DNA from: Gammaproteobacteria bacterium
Lineage (GTDB): Bacteria > Pseudomonadota > Gammaproteobacteria > Thiohalomonadales > Thiohalomonadaceae
Length of the DNA stretch: 54,255 nucleotides
NCBI GenBank assembly: GCA_003252455.1
Contig: QKED01000097.1
Span: 1-54,255 of the forward strand
Direction: 5' to 3'
Position numbers and translations under genes: made by a program
The notes under the pieces: generated by a model
Database searches by the model: none
What the model was told of the DNA's origin: nothing
The model's input: only the letters and a program-made list of their open reading frames with translations
Shown: piece by piece, positions 34,893 to 50,039 of the stretch
How positions within the stretch are numbered: the first letter of the stretch is position 1
Layout of the letters: each line of letters opens with the position of its first letter

Positions 34893-36032
34893 TTGGGCAA
34901 ACCGGCCTTGTTGGCCCTGGAAGACGGCAGCCTCTTCTGGGGAAAATCCATCGGCAGCGAAGGGCAAACGGTCGGTGAGGTGGTGTTCAACACCGCCCTG
35001 ACCGGTTATCAGGAGATCCTCACCGATCCCTCCTACGCGCGTCAGATTGTCACCCTCACCTATCCCCACATCGGCAACACCGGCACCAACGCCGAGGACG
35101 AAGAGGCGGGCGAGATCGTCGCCTCCGGCCTGGTGATCCGCGATCTGCCGCTGCTCGCCAGCAGCTGGCGCAACACCGAGTCGCTCGGTGACTACATGGC
35201 GCGCCACAAGGTGGTCGGTATCGCCGATATCGACACCCGCAAGCTGACCCGCATCCTGCGCGAGAAGGGGGCACAGAACGGCTGTATCGTCGCCGGTGAC
35301 AACATCGATGCCGAGACCGCCCTGGCCGCTGCCCGTGGTTTCCCCGGCCTCAAGGGGATGGACCTGGCCAAGGAGGTGACCACCACCGAGCGCTACACCT
35401 GGCTCGAAGGGAGTTGGAGCCTGAAGCAGGGGCATGTGGCCCGCGACCCCGCCGAGCTGCCCTACCATGTGGTCGCCTTCGACTACGGCGTCAAGCGCAA
35501 CATCCTGCGCATGCTGGTCGACCGTGGCTGCCGCCTCACCGTGGTCCCTGCCCAGACCCCGGTGGAGCAGGTGCTCGCGCTCAATCCCGACGGCGTCTTC
35601 CTCTCCAACGGCCCCGGTGACCCGGAGCCGTGTGACTACGCCATCTCCGCTATTCAGAGCGTGCTCGAACAGCGCATCCCCACCTTCGGCATCTGCCTTG
35701 GCCACCAGCTCCTCGGCCTCGCCAGCGGCGCCAAGACGGTGAAGATGAAGTTCGGCCACCACGGCGCCAACCACCCGGTGCAGGCGCTCGATGGCGGTCA
35801 GGTGATGATCACCAGCCAGAACCACGGCTTCGCGGTGGATGAGCAGAGCCTGCCCGAGACCCTGCGCCCCACCCACCGCTCGTTGTTCGATGGTTCGCTG
35901 CAGGGTATCGAGCGCACCGACTGCCCCGCCTTCAGCTTCCAGGGGCACCCGGAGGCGAGCCCCGGCCCACACGACGTGGGCCCCCTGTTCGACCACTTCA
36001 TCGAACTCATCGAGGCCGCCCGCCAGGGCTGA
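34893..36032 (+). CDS. carA: Carbamoyl-phosphate synthase small subunit CarA
   Basis: CarA is the glutaminase subunit that supplies ammonia to CarB for carbamoyl phosphate, shared by arginine and pyrimidine synthesis. The protein has 379 residues from the TTG at 34893, which follows GGAGGT by 4 bases; GTG 34881 would place the ribosome site inside the gene. The class I glutaminase nucleophile is Cys268 in [11 protein letters not shown], and the His/Glu pair is in [12 protein letters not shown] short hairpin separates it from carB. Confidence 0.96.
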   Translation: MGKPALLALEDGSLFWGKSIGSEGQTVGEVVFNTALTGYQEILTDPSYARQIVTLTYPHIGNTGTNAEDEEAGEIVASGLVIRDLPLLASSWRNTESLGDYMARHKVVGIADIDTRKLTRILREKGAQNGCIVAGDNIDAETALAAARGFPGLKGMDLAKEVTTTERYTWLEGSWSLKQGHVARDPAELPYHVVAFDYGVKRNILRMLVDRGCRLTVVPAQTPVEQVLALNPDGVFLSNGPGDPEPCDYAISAIQSVLEQRIPTFGICLGHQLLGLASGAKTVKMKFGHHGANHPVQALDGGQVMITSQNHGFAVDEQSLPETLRPTHRSLFDGSLQGIERTDCPAFSFQGHPEASPGPHDVGPLFDHFIELIEAARQG

Positions 36033-36042
36033 CCGGCAGCGC

Positions 36043-36070
36043 AACCGCCCCAGCCACGCGGGGCGGTTTC
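36043..36070 (+). terminator. Intra-operon hairpin between carA and carB
   Basis: AACCGCCCC (36043-36051) pairs with GGGGCGGTT (36060-36068), followed by TTC. The 64-bp gap and this partial terminator could lower carB relative to carA or protect an RNA end. Confidence 0.5.
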
Positions 36071-36096
36071 ACCCAGATTGACGCGGTAAAGAGCAG

Positions 36097-39314
<3,218 letters not shown>

Positions 39315-39318
<4 letters not shown>

Positions 39319-39791
39319 ACAAGACCCCGATGACCGCGCGCGGCGCAGAGAAGCTGCGCGAAGAGCTGGCCCACCTCAAGAGCGTCGAACGTCCGCGCGT
39401 GATCAAGGCGATCGCCGAGGCGCGCGAACATGGCGACCTCAAGGAGAACGCCGAGTACCACGCCGCGCGCGAGCAGCAGGGGTTCATCGAGGGGCGTATC
39501 CAGGAGATCGAGGGCAAGCTCGGCAACGCCCAGATCATCGACCCCACCACGGTTGCCGTGGCCGACAAGATCGTCTTCGGTGCCACCGTCGACCTCCTGG
39601 AGGTCGAGACCGACACCGAGGTGACCTACCAGATCGTCGGTGACGACGAGGCGGATATCAAACAGAACCGCATCTCGGTCAACTCGCCCATCGCCCGCGC
39701 CCTGATCGGCAAGGAGCTGGACGATGTAGCCCTGGTGCAGGCCCCGGGTGGGGCGCGTGAGTTTGAGATCCTCGCCATCCGCTACGAGTAA
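39315..39791 (+). CDS. greA: Transcription elongation factor GreA
   Basis: The 158-residue protein has the N-terminal coiled coil with the acidic tip ([49 protein letters not shown]) and the C-terminal FKBP-like domain. GreA rescues backtracked RNA polymerase by stimulating transcript cleavage. The start overlaps the carB stop (ATGA), so the genes are translationally coupled, an arrangement common in this group. Confidence 0.97.
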
Positions 39792-39819
39792 CCACCCAGT
39801 CACAACGAGGTAACCCCCT

Positions 39820-40404
39820 ATGTGGATGCATGTGGCCGAACGCATGGTCGTCTCTTTTTGGGTCGGCAGCCTGTGGGCCGTGGGTTACCTGGCGGTGCCC
39901 GGTCTGTTTCACCACCTGACCGATGACAAGGTGTTGGCGGGTAAGATCGCCGGTGAGATGTTCATCGTCGAGAGCTACACCGGCTTCATCTGTGCCGGAA
40001 TCCTCTTCCTGATCTATCTGACCGATCCGGTGCGCCGCTTCTTCAGCCTAGTGGTGGTGGTGGCGATGGTCGCCCTGGTGGCCTACGGCCACTTCGAGCT
40101 GCAGCCGCAGATGGCCGTACTCAAGTCTCAGGGGCTGGTAGAGGGGAGTGCGGTGATGGAGCAGTTCAAACAGCTGCACGGCATCTCCGCCGTGGCCTAT
40201 CTGCTTACCTCCATCCTCGGCCTCGGCCTGCTCGGCCTCGGTGTTTGGAGCACCATGCGTGACGGGGTGCGTGCCGCCGAGCGCAAGGCGCAGAAGGCAG
40301 CAGCCAAACAGGCCAAGCGCATGACGCGAGAGGATGGCGCGGGGAGTGGTGGGGCGTCAGACGGCACGCCGCTTGAGGGCGGCCTCCCGCAGGCGGGCGC
40401 CTGA
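39820..40404 (+). CDS. DUF4149-type membrane protein
   Basis: The 194-residue protein has four hydrophobic segments (about 10-30, 54-72, 78-97, 130-155) and a basic/Gly-rich cytoplasmic tail (ERKAQKAAAKQAKRMTRE onward). FWVGSLWAVGYLAVPGLF near the start resembles DUF4149/TMEM205-like proteins, which are often found between greA and yhbY in gammaproteobacteria. The function is unknown. An alternative start is ATG 39826. Confidence 0.78.
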   Translation: MWMHVAERMVVSFWVGSLWAVGYLAVPGLFHHLTDDKVLAGKIAGEMFIVESYTGFICAGILFLIYLTDPVRRFFSLVVVVAMVALVAYGHFELQPQMAVLKSQGLVEGSAVMEQFKQLHGISAVAYLLTSILGLGLLGLGVWSTMRDGVRAAERKAQKAAAKQAKRMTREDGAGSGGASDGTPLEGGLPQAGA

Positions 40405-40429
40405 GCGGGGGCGATGCCTTCGATCGGCC

Positions 40430-40732
40430 TCAGATTTTCGGTAGGTGGATACGTGGGGGACGGTTGCGTGGGGCGCGGTAGAGTACCGCCACGTGGCCGA
40501 TACGCTGCACCAGCTCCGCCTCGACTGCCGCGCACAGTTCGACAATCATCGCATCACGCTCCTCTCGCTCGGCACCCGTCACCCGCACCTTGAGCAGCTC
40601 GTGGTGCTCGATAGAGCTCTCCAACTCGGCCAGCACGCCGGGGGTGACGCCGGAGCCTCCGACCATCACCACGGGTTTCATCGAGTGGGCGAGCTGGCGC
40701 AGGTAGCGCTTCTGTTTTTCCTTCAGGGCCAT
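40430..40732 (-). CDS. yhbY: Ribosome-assembly RNA-binding protein YhbY (CRM domain)
   Basis: The 100-residue protein begins MALKEKQKRYLRQLAHSMKPVVMVGGSGVTPGVLAEL and has the CRM-domain GxxG-type loop (VGGSG). YhbY associates with pre-50S ribosomal particles. It is encoded opposite to rlmE, as in E. coli and many relatives. The ATG at 40732 gives the standard length; the longer frame upstream has no family match. Confidence 0.93.
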   Translation of the reverse strand: MALKEKQKRYLRQLAHSMKPVVMVGGSGVTPGVLAELESSIEHHELLKVRVTGAEREERDAMIVELCAAVEAELVQRIGHVAVLYRAPRNRPPRIHLPKI

Positions 40733-40761
40733 GGACGGGTCGTATCTCCGAGAGAGTGGTA

Positions 40762-41040
40762 TTGAAAAAAGAGCACGACAGTCTATCAGCTCGCGCCACA
40801 AAAGGCTTTAGCGTCGCCGCGAGTCCCTTCAATCCCATCAAGCGCGACCTGGGGGTGATCCTGCTGGTCGGGGTGCTATTACTGCTCTTGAGCGGGCATC
40901 TTGGTCTACGCGGGGGAGGGGAGTTGTGGTTACTGTTTACCTATGGGGTGGTCGCCGCCGTGTGGCTGGCGTGGCACACCCGTCAACGGCTCCACGCGTT
41001 GGAGCGAGAGAGAGGAGAGGGGCGCGATGGCGCGGAGTAA
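40762..41040 (+). CDS. Small two-helix membrane protein, unknown
   Basis: This 92-residue frame lies between the divergent yhbY start and rlmE. It has a short polar N-terminus, two predicted membrane helices (about 30-48 and 54-70) and a basic/acidic tail ([19 protein letters not shown]). The best start is TTG 40762 with GAGAG just upstream; GTG 40756 is possible. Its 3' end overlaps rlmE by 14 bp. I do not recognise a family, and E. coli has no gene here. Confidence 0.5.
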   Translation: MKKEHDSLSARATKGFSVAASPFNPIKRDLGVILLVGVLLLLLSGHLGLRGGGELWLLFTYGVVAAVWLAWHTRQRLHALERERGEGRDGAE

Positions 41041-41650
41041 GTCGAGCGGACGCTGGCTGAAGGAACATTTCGACGATGAGTACGTCAAACGTGCCCAGCA
41101 GGAGGGCTATCGCTCGCGCGCGGCCTACAAACTCCTGGAGATCCAGGAGCAGGACAAGCTGCTGCATAAGGGCATGACGGTGATCGACCTGGGTGCCGCC
41201 CCTGGTGGGTGGTGCCAGATCATCGCCGACCTGGTGGGTGACAAGGGCTTTGTCGTTGGCCTCGATGTGCTACCCATGGATGCCCTGCCCGGGGTCGAGG
41301 TGATCGAGGGCGATTTCCGCGAGCAGTCAGTCTACGACGAGTTGATGGCCCGCCTAGAGGGGCGTCGTGTCGACCTTGTATTGTCCGACATGGCGCCCAA
41401 CATCAGCGGTATGAAGACGGTCGACCAGCCACGTGCGATGCACCTGGCCGAATTGACCCTGGAACTGGCCCGTGAGGTACTCCGCCCCGGCGGTGATATG
41501 CTCCTTAAGGTGTTTCAAGGCGAAGGCTTCGATAACTACCTACGCGACGTGCGCAGTGCCTTCGATAAGGTGAGTTCACGTAAGCCGAAGGCATCCCGCG
41601 CCCGCTCGCGAGAGGTCTATCTGCTGGCCCGCGGTTTCAGAGTGGTGTAA
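41027..41650 (+). CDS. rlmE: 23S rRNA 2'-O-methyltransferase RlmE (FtsJ/RrmJ)
   Basis: The 207-residue protein methylates the 2'-OH of U2552 in 23S rRNA. The start [36 protein letters not shown] is diagnostic and the SAM loop [13 protein letters not shown] and the catalytic segments [12 protein letters not shown] and [11 protein letters not shown] are all present. GAGGAGAGG precedes the ATG. It is followed by ftsH after 58 bp, the classic rlmE-ftsH pair. Confidence 0.97.
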   Translation: MARSKSSGRWLKEHFDDEYVKRAQQEGYRSRAAYKLLEIQEQDKLLHKGMTVIDLGAAPGGWCQIIADLVGDKGFVVGLDVLPMDALPGVEVIEGDFREQSVYDELMARLEGRRVDLVLSDMAPNISGMKTVDQPRAMHLAELTLELAREVLRPGGDMLLKVFQGEGFDNYLRDVRSAFDKVSSRKPKASRARSREVYLLARGFRVV

Positions 41651-41708
41651 CTTAGGTCGGAATGGCCCCCGGGCCGCCCTGCCATCCAATGAAGATCGAG
41701 GCACTATC

Positions 41709-43640
<1,932 letters not shown>

Positions 43641-43659
43641 TGGCGTAGCGGGTCGCAAG

Positions 43660-43692
43660 GCCCCACCCTCGGGTGGGGCTTTTTTCGTTTTT
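43660..43692 (+). terminator. Rho-independent terminator after ftsH
   Basis: GCCCCACCC (43660-43668) and GGGTGGGGC (43671-43679) form a tight stem followed by TTTTTTCGTTTTT. Confidence 0.92.
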
Positions 43693-43710
43693 AGAGCGTG
43701 AGTGCGTGCG

Positions 43711-44538
43711 ATGATCCTCGACTGTGGCGGCAAGCCCCTCGACCTCGGTAGACCCCAGGTGATGGGCATACTCAACCTGACCCCGGACTCCTTTTCCGAT
43801 GGTGGCCGCTTCACTGATCAGGGGCTCGCCCTGGCACACGCGCAGCAGATGGTGGACGATGGCGCCGCGATCATTGATGTGGGTGGCGAGTCCACTCGAC
43901 CGGGGGCCGAGGATGTCTCGCTGGAGGATGAACTGGCGCGCGTCATACCCGTGATCGCGCGCCTCGCCCCCTTGCTCGACGTCCCCATCTCGGTGGACAC
44001 GAGCAAGCCCGAGGTGATGCGTGCCGCCGTCGATGCTGGCGCAGGATTGATCAATGACGTCTACGCCCTGCGTCGGCCCGGTGCGCTGCAGACGGCGGCG
44101 GCGTGTGGTGTGCCGGTCTGCCTGATGCACATGCAGGGGGAGCCACGCACCATGCAGGCGGCGCCTAGCTATGCGGACGTAGTGGCCGAGGTCGCGGCGT
44201 TTCTACAAGGGCGCGAGGAGGCCGCAGTAGCGGCAGGCATCCCGCGCGAGCGCGTGCTCCTCGACCCCGGATTCGGCTTTGGCAAACGGCTGGAAGACAA
44301 TCTCCACCTCTACGCTCACCTCGACCGCCTAATCGATTCGCCGCGCTGGCTCGTCGGCGTATCGCGCAAGTCGATGATCGGGCAGGTCCTGGGGCGAACG
44401 GTGGGCGAGCGGCTGAGTGGTGGTCTGGCACTGGCGACCCTCGCCGTGCAGGCCGGGGCGCGCATCGTGCGCGTACATGACGTACGTGAGACCTACGATG
44501 CCCTGCGCATGACTCAGGCCGTGATGGAGGCCCGTTAG
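43711..44538 (+). CDS. folP: Dihydropteroate synthase FolP
   Basis: FolP joins p-aminobenzoate to the pterin precursor in folate synthesis and is the sulfonamide target. The 275-residue TIM barrel has VMGILNLTPDSFSDGG and the diphosphate-binding IDVGGESTRPGA near the start, and later DPGFGFGK and GVSRKSMIG. ATG 43711 gives the usual N-terminus; GTG 43702 is a possible alternative. It lies between ftsH and glmM, as in E. coli. Confidence 0.96.
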   Translation: MILDCGGKPLDLGRPQVMGILNLTPDSFSDGGRFTDQGLALAHAQQMVDDGAAIIDVGGESTRPGAEDVSLEDELARVIPVIARLAPLLDVPISVDTSKPEVMRAAVDAGAGLINDVYALRRPGALQTAAACGVPVCLMHMQGEPRTMQAAPSYADVVAEVAAFLQGREEAAVAAGIPRERVLLDPGFGFGKRLEDNLHLYAHLDRLIDSPRWLVGVSRKSMIGQVLGRTVGERLSGGLALATLAVQAGARIVRVHDVRETYDALRMTQAVMEAR

Positions 44539-44588
44539 AGGGCTATAGTGGACTGAAGAGTAACGCCAACCAGAGGTGAACAACGCCA

Positions 44589-45929
44589 GTGACTAGACGC
44601 TATTTCGGTACCGATGGCATCCGCGGGCGGGTCGGGGAATACCCGATCACCCCCGAGTTCATGCTCAAGCTAGGTTGGGCCGCAGGCAAGGTGCTCGCCC
44701 GTGCGGGTCGAGGAAAGGTGCTGATCGGCAAGGACACACGCCTCTCGGGCTATATGTTTGAATCGGCCCTGGAGGCGGGTCTCGCCGCCGCTGGTTGCAA
44801 CGTCTTGTTGCTTGGTCCAATGCCGACCCCCGCCATCGCCTACCTGACGCGCACCTTCCATGCCGACGCTGGCATTGTCATCAGCGCCTCACACAACCCC
44901 TTCGAGGACAACGGCATCAAGTTCTTCTCCGGCTCCGGGAGTAAGCTCCCCGATGAGTTGGAGTTGGCCATCGAGGCGGCCATCGACGAGCCCATGGGGA
45001 TGGCCGCACCGGCGGCACTCGGTAAGGCGAAGCGCGTGGACGACGCCGCCGGGCGTTACATCGAGTTCTGCAAGGGCACCTTCCCCTACGACCTCGACCT
45101 CAAGGGGCTCAAGCTGGTGCTCGATTGCGCCCATGGTGCCACCTATCACGTGGCCCCGGCGGTGTTCGCCGAACTGGGCGCCCAGGTGGAGGTGATCGGT
45201 GACGAGCCCGATGGCCTCAATATCAACGTGGCCTGTGGTTCGACCCACCCCCAGGCGCTGGCGGACCGCGTGCGTGCCAGTGGGGCCGATGCTGGTATTG
45301 CCTTCGATGGGGATGGCGACCGTGTGGTGATGGTGGATGCCGACGGCCACCTCATCGATGGCGATGAGCTCATCTACATCATCGCCCGTGGCCATCGCAA
45401 CGCCGGTCAGGCGGTACCCGGGGTGGTCGGCACCCTGATGAGCAACCTCGGCTTCGAGATCGCCCTGCGTCAAATGGGCATAGGCTTCGAGCGCGCCAAG
45501 GTCGGTGACCGTTTCGTGCTGGAGCGCATGCAAGCACTGGGCTGGCTGCTCGGGGGCGAATCCTCAGGGCATATCCTCTGTCTCGACCGTACTACCACGG
45601 GGGATGGCATCGTCGCCGCCCTCCAGGTGTTGGCCGCCTGGCGTCAGGGCGGTGGCACACTGGCCGCTATGCGTAGTGGCATGCGCAAATACCCCCAGAC
45701 CATGATCAATGTGCGACTGCGCGAGCGGGTCGACCCCGAGGGTGTACCGGCGATCCAGAATGCCGTACGTGCCGCGCAGGCGGCGCTGGGTGAGCGCGGG
45801 CGTGTGCTGTTGCGCCCCTCCGGCACGGAACCCCTGATCCGGGTCATGGTCGAGGGTGAGGATGCCGACGAGGTCGCCAACCACTGTCGTGTCCTGGCCG
45901 ATGTGGTGGAGCAGGCGGTGCGGTGCTGA
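44589..45929 (+). CDS. glmM: Phosphoglucosamine mutase GlmM
   Basis: GlmM converts glucosamine-6-phosphate to glucosamine-1-phosphate for cell-wall and LPS precursors. The 446-residue protein starts from GTG with AGAGGTG upstream. The phosphorylated catalytic Ser is Ser101 in ISASHNP, the metal loop is DGDGDR, and the sugar-binding GGESSGH and phosphate-binding RPSGTEP loops are present. Confidence 0.97.
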   Translation: MTRRYFGTDGIRGRVGEYPITPEFMLKLGWAAGKVLARAGRGKVLIGKDTRLSGYMFESALEAGLAAAGCNVLLLGPMPTPAIAYLTRTFHADAGIVISASHNPFEDNGIKFFSGSGSKLPDELELAIEAAIDEPMGMAAPAALGKAKRVDDAAGRYIEFCKGTFPYDLDLKGLKLVLDCAHGATYHVAPAVFAELGAQVEVIGDEPDGLNINVACGSTHPQALADRVRASGADAGIAFDGDGDRVVMVDADGHLIDGDELIYIIARGHRNAGQAVPGVVGTLMSNLGFEIALRQMGIGFERAKVGDRFVLERMQALGWLLGGESSGHILCLDRTTTGDGIVAALQVLAAWRQGGGTLAAMRSGMRKYPQTMINVRLRERVDPEGVPAIQNAVRAAQAALGERGRVLLRPSGTEPLIRVMVEGEDADEVANHCRVLADVVEQAVRC

Positions 45930-46035
45930 GTGAGCAACCGCTGGCGGTTACCCGGCGCCATCACCTTGGTTTGTCACTGCAGGTGGCGCGATAAGCCATT
46001 GGCGCGACGACTCTCACCTAGACGCGCACCCTGCG

Positions 46036-46064
46036 TTGACCTGTGCGTGCGGGATCTGTAATAT
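46036..46064 (+). promoter_or_regulatory. Candidate tpiA promoter
   Basis: TTGACC (46036-46041) and TAATAT (46059-46064) are exactly 17 bp apart, 40 bases before the tpiA ATG. An AACCG/CGGTT inverted repeat at 45936-45949 may mark the end of the glmM message. Confidence 0.75.
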
Positions 46065-46103
46065 GCGCGGACTCGAAAGGGCGGACCAGAATGAGGGGAA
46101 ATG

Positions 46104-46856
46104 ATGCGACGTAAACTGGTTGCTGGTAACTGGAAGATGAACGGCTCCCGTGAGAGCATCAAAGCGCTCCTCGACGGGATCAAATCCGGACTCGACAGTG
46201 TCGGCAATGCAGGTGTCGCCGTTTGCCCCCCCGCCGTCTACATCAGCGACGTGATGGCCCAGCTCGAAGGGACTGCGGTGGCGGTCGGTGCGCAGAATTG
46301 CGCCACCGAGGCCTCAGGCGCCTACACGGGCGAGATTGCGGTCGCCATGATCAAGGATTGTGGTTGCCAGTACATCATCGTCGGTCACTCCGAGCGTCGT
46401 ACCCTCTACGGAGAGGATGACGCGGTGGTGGCAAAGAAGTTCGCTGCCGTGCGTACCGCTGGCCTCACGCCCATCCTCTGTGTGGGTGAGACCCTAGCGG
46501 AGCGTGAGGCGGGGGTGACTGAGGCAGTCATTGCACGTCAGCTCGATGCCGTCATTGAGCTTGAGGGGATCGCCGCCATCGGGGATAGCGTCATTGCCTA
46601 CGAGCCCGTATGGGCCATCGGTACCGGCATGACCGCGACCCCCGAACAGGCGCAGGATGTGCACGCCTTCATTCGTGGTAAACTGGCCGGCCTCGACGCC
46701 GCCGTGGCCGAGAATGTAGTGATCCAGTACGGTGGCAGCGTGAAGGGCAGCAATGCCGCCGAGCTGTTTGCCAAGCCCGATATCGATGGCGGTCTGATTG
46801 GCGGTGCCGCCCTTGATCCCGAAGATTTCCTGGCCATCTGCCGCGCCGCTGGCTAA
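46104..46856 (+). CDS. tpiA: Triosephosphate isomerase
   Basis: The enzyme interconverts dihydroxyacetone phosphate and glyceraldehyde-3-phosphate in glycolysis, gluconeogenesis and carbon fixation. The 250-residue TIM barrel has the catalytic Asn9, Lys11, His95 (VGHSERR) and Glu167 (AYEPVWAIGTG). The ATG at 46104 is preferred over 46101 because GAGGGG is then 6 bases away. secG follows after 29 bp. Confidence 0.97.
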   Translation: MRRKLVAGNWKMNGSRESIKALLDGIKSGLDSVGNAGVAVCPPAVYISDVMAQLEGTAVAVGAQNCATEASGAYTGEIAVAMIKDCGCQYIIVGHSERRTLYGEDDAVVAKKFAAVRTAGLTPILCVGETLAEREAGVTEAVIARQLDAVIELEGIAAIGDSVIAYEPVWAIGTGMTATPEQAQDVHAFIRGKLAGLDAAVAENVVIQYGGSVKGSNAAELFAKPDIDGGLIGGAALDPEDFLAICRAAG

Positions 46857-46885
46857 TGGCATAGACGAAAAAAAGTAGTTGCATA

Positions 46886-47227
46886 ATGCATACGATTGTC
46901 CTTATCATCCACGTCCTCGCCAGCCTGGGTCTGATTGGCTTAATCATGATCCAGCAAGGCAAGGGGGCGGATATGGGCGCCGCCTTCGGTAGTGGAGCAT
47001 CCTCTACCGTGTTTGGTGCCCACGGCGCAGGTAACTTCATTACCCGCTCCACCGCTATCCTGGCGACCGTCTTCTTTGTCACCAGCCTGACCCTGGCCTA
47101 CATCTCCGGCCAAGGTGCAGTGCGTAAGAGCGTGACCGAGATGATCGCCCCGGCTGCCAGCGAGCAGCCTGCCGCGCCGGCGGTGCCGAACGGCCCCGAC
47201 CTGCCGGTTGCCCCTAAGGCCGAATAA
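46886..47227 (+). CDS. secG: Protein translocase subunit SecG
   Basis: SecG is the small non-essential subunit of the SecYEG channel. The 113-residue protein has two membrane helices (about 1-22 and 52-72) flanking the conserved QQGKGADMGAAFGSGASSTVFGAHG loop, then a Pro/Ala-rich tail. Its stop codon lies within a perfect 13-bp hairpin, and tRNA-Leu follows, the usual gammaproteobacterial arrangement. Confidence 0.95.
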   Translation: MHTIVLIIHVLASLGLIGLIMIQQGKGADMGAAFGSGASSTVFGAHGAGNFITRSTAILATVFFVTSLTLAYISGQGAVRKSVTEMIAPAASEQPAAPAVPNGPDLPVAPKAE

Positions 47228-47247
47228 TCGACCACGATTATTCGGCC
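47218..47247 (+). terminator. Perfect hairpin over the secG stop codon
   Basis: GGCCGAATAATCG (47218-47230) pairs perfectly with CGATTATTCGGCC (47235-47247) around ACCA. No T-run follows, and tRNA-Leu starts 17 bases later, so it may be a processing signal rather than a terminator. Confidence 0.6.
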
Positions 47248-47264
47248 CAGGGCAGACAGAATAC

Positions 47265-47349
47265 GCCGAAGTGGTGAAATTGGTATACGCGCTACCTTGA
47301 GGTGGTAGTGGGGCAACCCGTGCCGGTTCGAGTCCGGCCTTCGGCACCA
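47265..47349 (+). tRNA. tRNA-Leu (anticodon GAG)
   Basis: An 85-base class II tRNA: acceptor GCCGAAG with CTTCGGC, anticodon stem CTACC/GGTAG with loop TTGAGGT (anticodon GAG, reads CTC and CTT), a long variable arm (TGGGGCAACCC), T arm GCCGG-TTCGAGT-CCGGC, then A73 and encoded CCA. It is followed by a strong terminator. Confidence 0.97.
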
Positions 47350-47354
47350 ACTCC

Positions 47355-47389
47355 AAAGCGGCCAGTCTAGTGACTGGCCGCTTTTTTTT
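47355..47389 (+). terminator. Rho-independent terminator after tRNA-Leu
   Basis: AAAGCGGCCAGTC (47355-47367) pairs with GACTGGCCGCTTT (47372-47384) around TAGT, and eight T residues end at 47389. Confidence 0.95.
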
Positions 47390-47447
47390 GCGTATTAAAG
47401 CCCCTCCGCCAGCGCCGACCCCACGCGGGCGATGGGATGGGCGTGGG

Positions 47448-50039
47448 TTATAGCAGCGCCTTCAATCGATAGAGGGCCGCCAGGGCCTCACGCGGTGTGA
47501 GGTTGTCTGGGTCGATCTCGGCCATGGCGGTGCAGAGTGGGTGGTGTGGTACGGGCTGCTGAGACGGCAAGGGATGTTCTGTGCCGAACAGCGGAAGTTC
47601 CGGTTGGCCCGTCTCACGACTCAGCGCCTCGGCGCCCCGCTCCTCCAGTTCGCGCAATTTGACCCGTGCCCTCGCCACCACCCCCTTGGGTACCCCGGCG
47701 AGGGTCGCCACCTGCAGGCCGTAGCTCTGGCTCGCGGGCCCCTCCTTGATGGCATGCAGGAAGACGATGTGCTCGCCGTGCTCGACCGCATCGAGGTGCA
47801 CATTGGCACTCATCGGTAGCAGTTCGGGGAGGCTGGTGAGTTCGAAGTAGTGGGTGGCGAAGAGGGTGAAGGCGCGCAGCTCCGCCGCCAGGGTCGAGGC
47901 ACAGGCCCAGGCCAGGGAGAGGCCGTCGAAGGTGCTGGTGCCGCGACCGATCTCGTCCATCAGCACCAGGCTCTGAGCGGTGGCGTTGTTGAGGATGGTG
48001 GCGGTCTCGGTCATCTCTACCATGAAGGTCGAACGCCCGCCTGCGAGGTCGTCGGAGGCGCCGATACGGGTGAAGATGCGGTCGAAATCACCCACCCTGG
48101 CGCTGTCCGCGGGGACGAAGCTGCCGATATGGGCGAGGATGACGATGAGTGCGGTCTGGCGCATGTAGGTGGATTTACCGCCCATGTTGGGGCCGGTGAC
48201 GATGAGCATGCGTCGGGCATCGTGCAGCTCGATGTCGTTGGCCACGAAGGGGTGATCGAGCAGTTGTTCCACTACCGGGTGACGCCCCCCATGGATGCTC
48301 AGCCCCGGTTCGCGGCTCAACTCGGGGCAGGTGAGGTGCAGGGTCTCGGCGCGCTCGGCGAGGTCGACCAGGACGTCGAGGGTGGCCAGTGCGGTGGCGG
48401 TGCGTTGCAGCGCTGCGAGTGCCTCGTTGAGCCGGTCGAGCAGCCCTTCGTAGAGGAGTTTCTCTCGCGCTAGGGCGCGCTCACTGGCGGAGAGGACCTT
48501 CTCCTCGAACTCCTTCAACTCCGGGGTGATATAGCGCTCCGCCCCCTTTAGGGTCTGGCGGCGTAGGTAGTCATCGGGCACCTTGTGGGCGTGGCTGCGT
48601 CCTAGCTCGATGTAGTAGCCGTGGACCTTGTTGTAGCCCACCTTGAGGGTGCTCACCCCGGTGCGTTCGCGCTCGCGCAACTCCAGGCGTATCAGGTAGT
48701 CACCAGCGTTTTCACGCAGGGCACGCAGCTCGTCCAGCTCGCTGTCGTAGCCCTCGGCGATCACCCCGCCATCGCGGATCAGGAGCGGTGGGGTGTCGAT
48801 GAGGGCGCGCTGCAGTTGCTGGTGCAACTCGGGGTGTGTGGAGATGCTCTCGGCTAGTTTGGCAAGCAGCGGCGAGTCTAGAGGGGCGAGCTGTGCTTGC
48901 AGTGTCGGCAGTTGTGCGAGGGCGTCGCGCAGGCGTGCAAGGTCGCGAGGACGGGCGCTGCGCAGCGCCACGCGGGCGAGGATACGCTCCATGTCACCGA
49001 TGGCGCGCAGGCCCTGGTGCAGTTCGGCGTGGTGCTCGGGGATCTCCAGAATGGCGCCGATGGCCTGTTGGCGTCGCGCCAGGGCCTCGTGCTTGCGCAG
49101 TGGTCGTCCCAGCCAGCGTCGTAACAGGCGGCTACCCATGGGGGTGGCGCACCGGTCGATCACCGCCGCCAGGGTGTGCTTGGGGTTGCCGCCAATGGCG
49201 AACTCCAGCTCTAGATTGCGGCGGCTGGCGGCATCGATGACGATGGCCTCGTCGGGGGATTCGACGCGCAGTCCACGTAGGTGGGGGAGGGCGGACTTTT
49301 GCGTCTCCTGAACGTAGTGCAATAGCGCGCCTGCGGCACCGATGGCCAGCGGTAGATCGGTACAACCAAAGCCGTTCAGGTCTTGGGTACCGAACTGTTC
49401 GCAGAGTCGTCGTTCGGCGCTGTCGCGCTCGAACTGCCAGGGGAGCAGACGCTGGAGTGAGGCCTCGGGCAGCAGCTCGTGCCGTTCGAACGTCTCGCTC
49501 ACCAGGATCTCGGCAGGGTGCAGACGTGCCAGCTCGCCGGCCAGTGCCTCGTCATCCTGCCCCTCGAAGAGCACGAATCGGCCACTACCGAGGTCGAGGC
49601 TGGCGACACCAAAGCCTGCCTTGCCTGCCTGTACCGCCACCAGAAGGTTGTCCCGTCGCTCTTCGAGGAGGGACTCGTCGGTCACCGTACCGGGGGTGAC
49701 GATGCGTACCACTTTGCGCTCGACCGGCCCCTTGCTGGTGGCGGGGTCACCGATCTGTTCGCAGATGGCCACCGACTCGCCGAGGCGGATGAGCTTGGCC
49801 AGGTAGCCCTCTACCGCATGGTAGGGGACGCCGGCCATGGGGATGGGCTCTCCAGCAGAGGCGCCGCGATGGGTCTGGGTGATGTCGAGCAGTTTGGCGG
49901 CGCGCTTGGCGTCATCGTAGAAGAGCTCGTAGAAGTCACCCATACGGTAGAAGAGGAGCAGATGGGGGTAGTGCGCCTTGATGCGCAGGTACTGCTCCAT
50001 CATCGGTGTGTGCTGGGGGGCGGCTGTGCTGTTTTTCAT
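47448..50039 (-). CDS. mutS: DNA mismatch repair protein MutS
   Basis: MutS recognises mismatches and recruits MutL. The 863-residue protein has the mismatch-binding F-x-E segment ([12 protein letters not shown], near residue 33-44), connector and lever domains, and the ABC-type ATPase domain with Walker [10 protein letters not shown], the [15 protein letters not shown] Walker B and a C-terminal helical end ([18 protein letters not shown]). It is convergent with tRNA-Leu and ends 98 bp from the tRNA. The upstream region holds an inverted-repeat element. Confidence 0.98.
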   Translation of the reverse strand: MKNSTAAPQHTPMMEQYLRIKAHYPHLLLFYRMGDFYELFYDDAKRAAKLLDITQTHRGASAGEPIPMAGVPYHAVEGYLAKLIRLGESVAICEQIGDPATSKGPVERKVVRIVTPGTVTDESLLEERRDNLLVAVQAGKAGFGVASLDLGSGRFVLFEGQDDEALAGELARLHPAEILVSETFERHELLPEASLQRLLPWQFERDSAERRLCEQFGTQDLNGFGCTDLPLAIGAAGALLHYVQETQKSALPHLRGLRVESPDEAIVIDAASRRNLELEFAIGGNPKHTLAAVIDRCATPMGSRLLRRWLGRPLRKHEALARRQQAIGAILEIPEHHAELHQGLRAIGDMERILARVALRSARPRDLARLRDALAQLPTLQAQLAPLDSPLLAKLAESISTHPELHQQLQRALIDTPPLLIRDGGVIAEGYDSELDELRALRENAGDYLIRLELRERERTGVSTLKVGYNKVHGYYIELGRSHAHKVPDDYLRRQTLKGAERYITPELKEFEEKVLSASERALAREKLLYEGLLDRLNEALAALQRTATALATLDVLVDLAERAETLHLTCPELSREPGLSIHGGRHPVVEQLLDHPFVANDIELHDARRMLIVTGPNMGGKSTYMRQTALIVILAHIGSFVPADSARVGDFDRIFTRIGASDDLAGGRSTFMVEMTETATILNNATAQSLVLMDEIGRGTSTFDGLSLAWACASTLAAELRAFTLFATHYFELTSLPELLPMSANVHLDAVEHGEHIVFLHAIKEGPASQSYGLQVATLAGVPKGVVARARVKLRELEERGAEALSRETGQPELPLFGTEHPLPSQQPVPHHPLCTAMAEIDPDNLTPREALAALYRLKALL

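Noticed and set aside
34639-35001. Open frame through the carA leader into carA
   Set aside because: It runs out of frame over more than 100 bp of carA, and the translation has no family features; the leader is better explained by regulatory hairpins.
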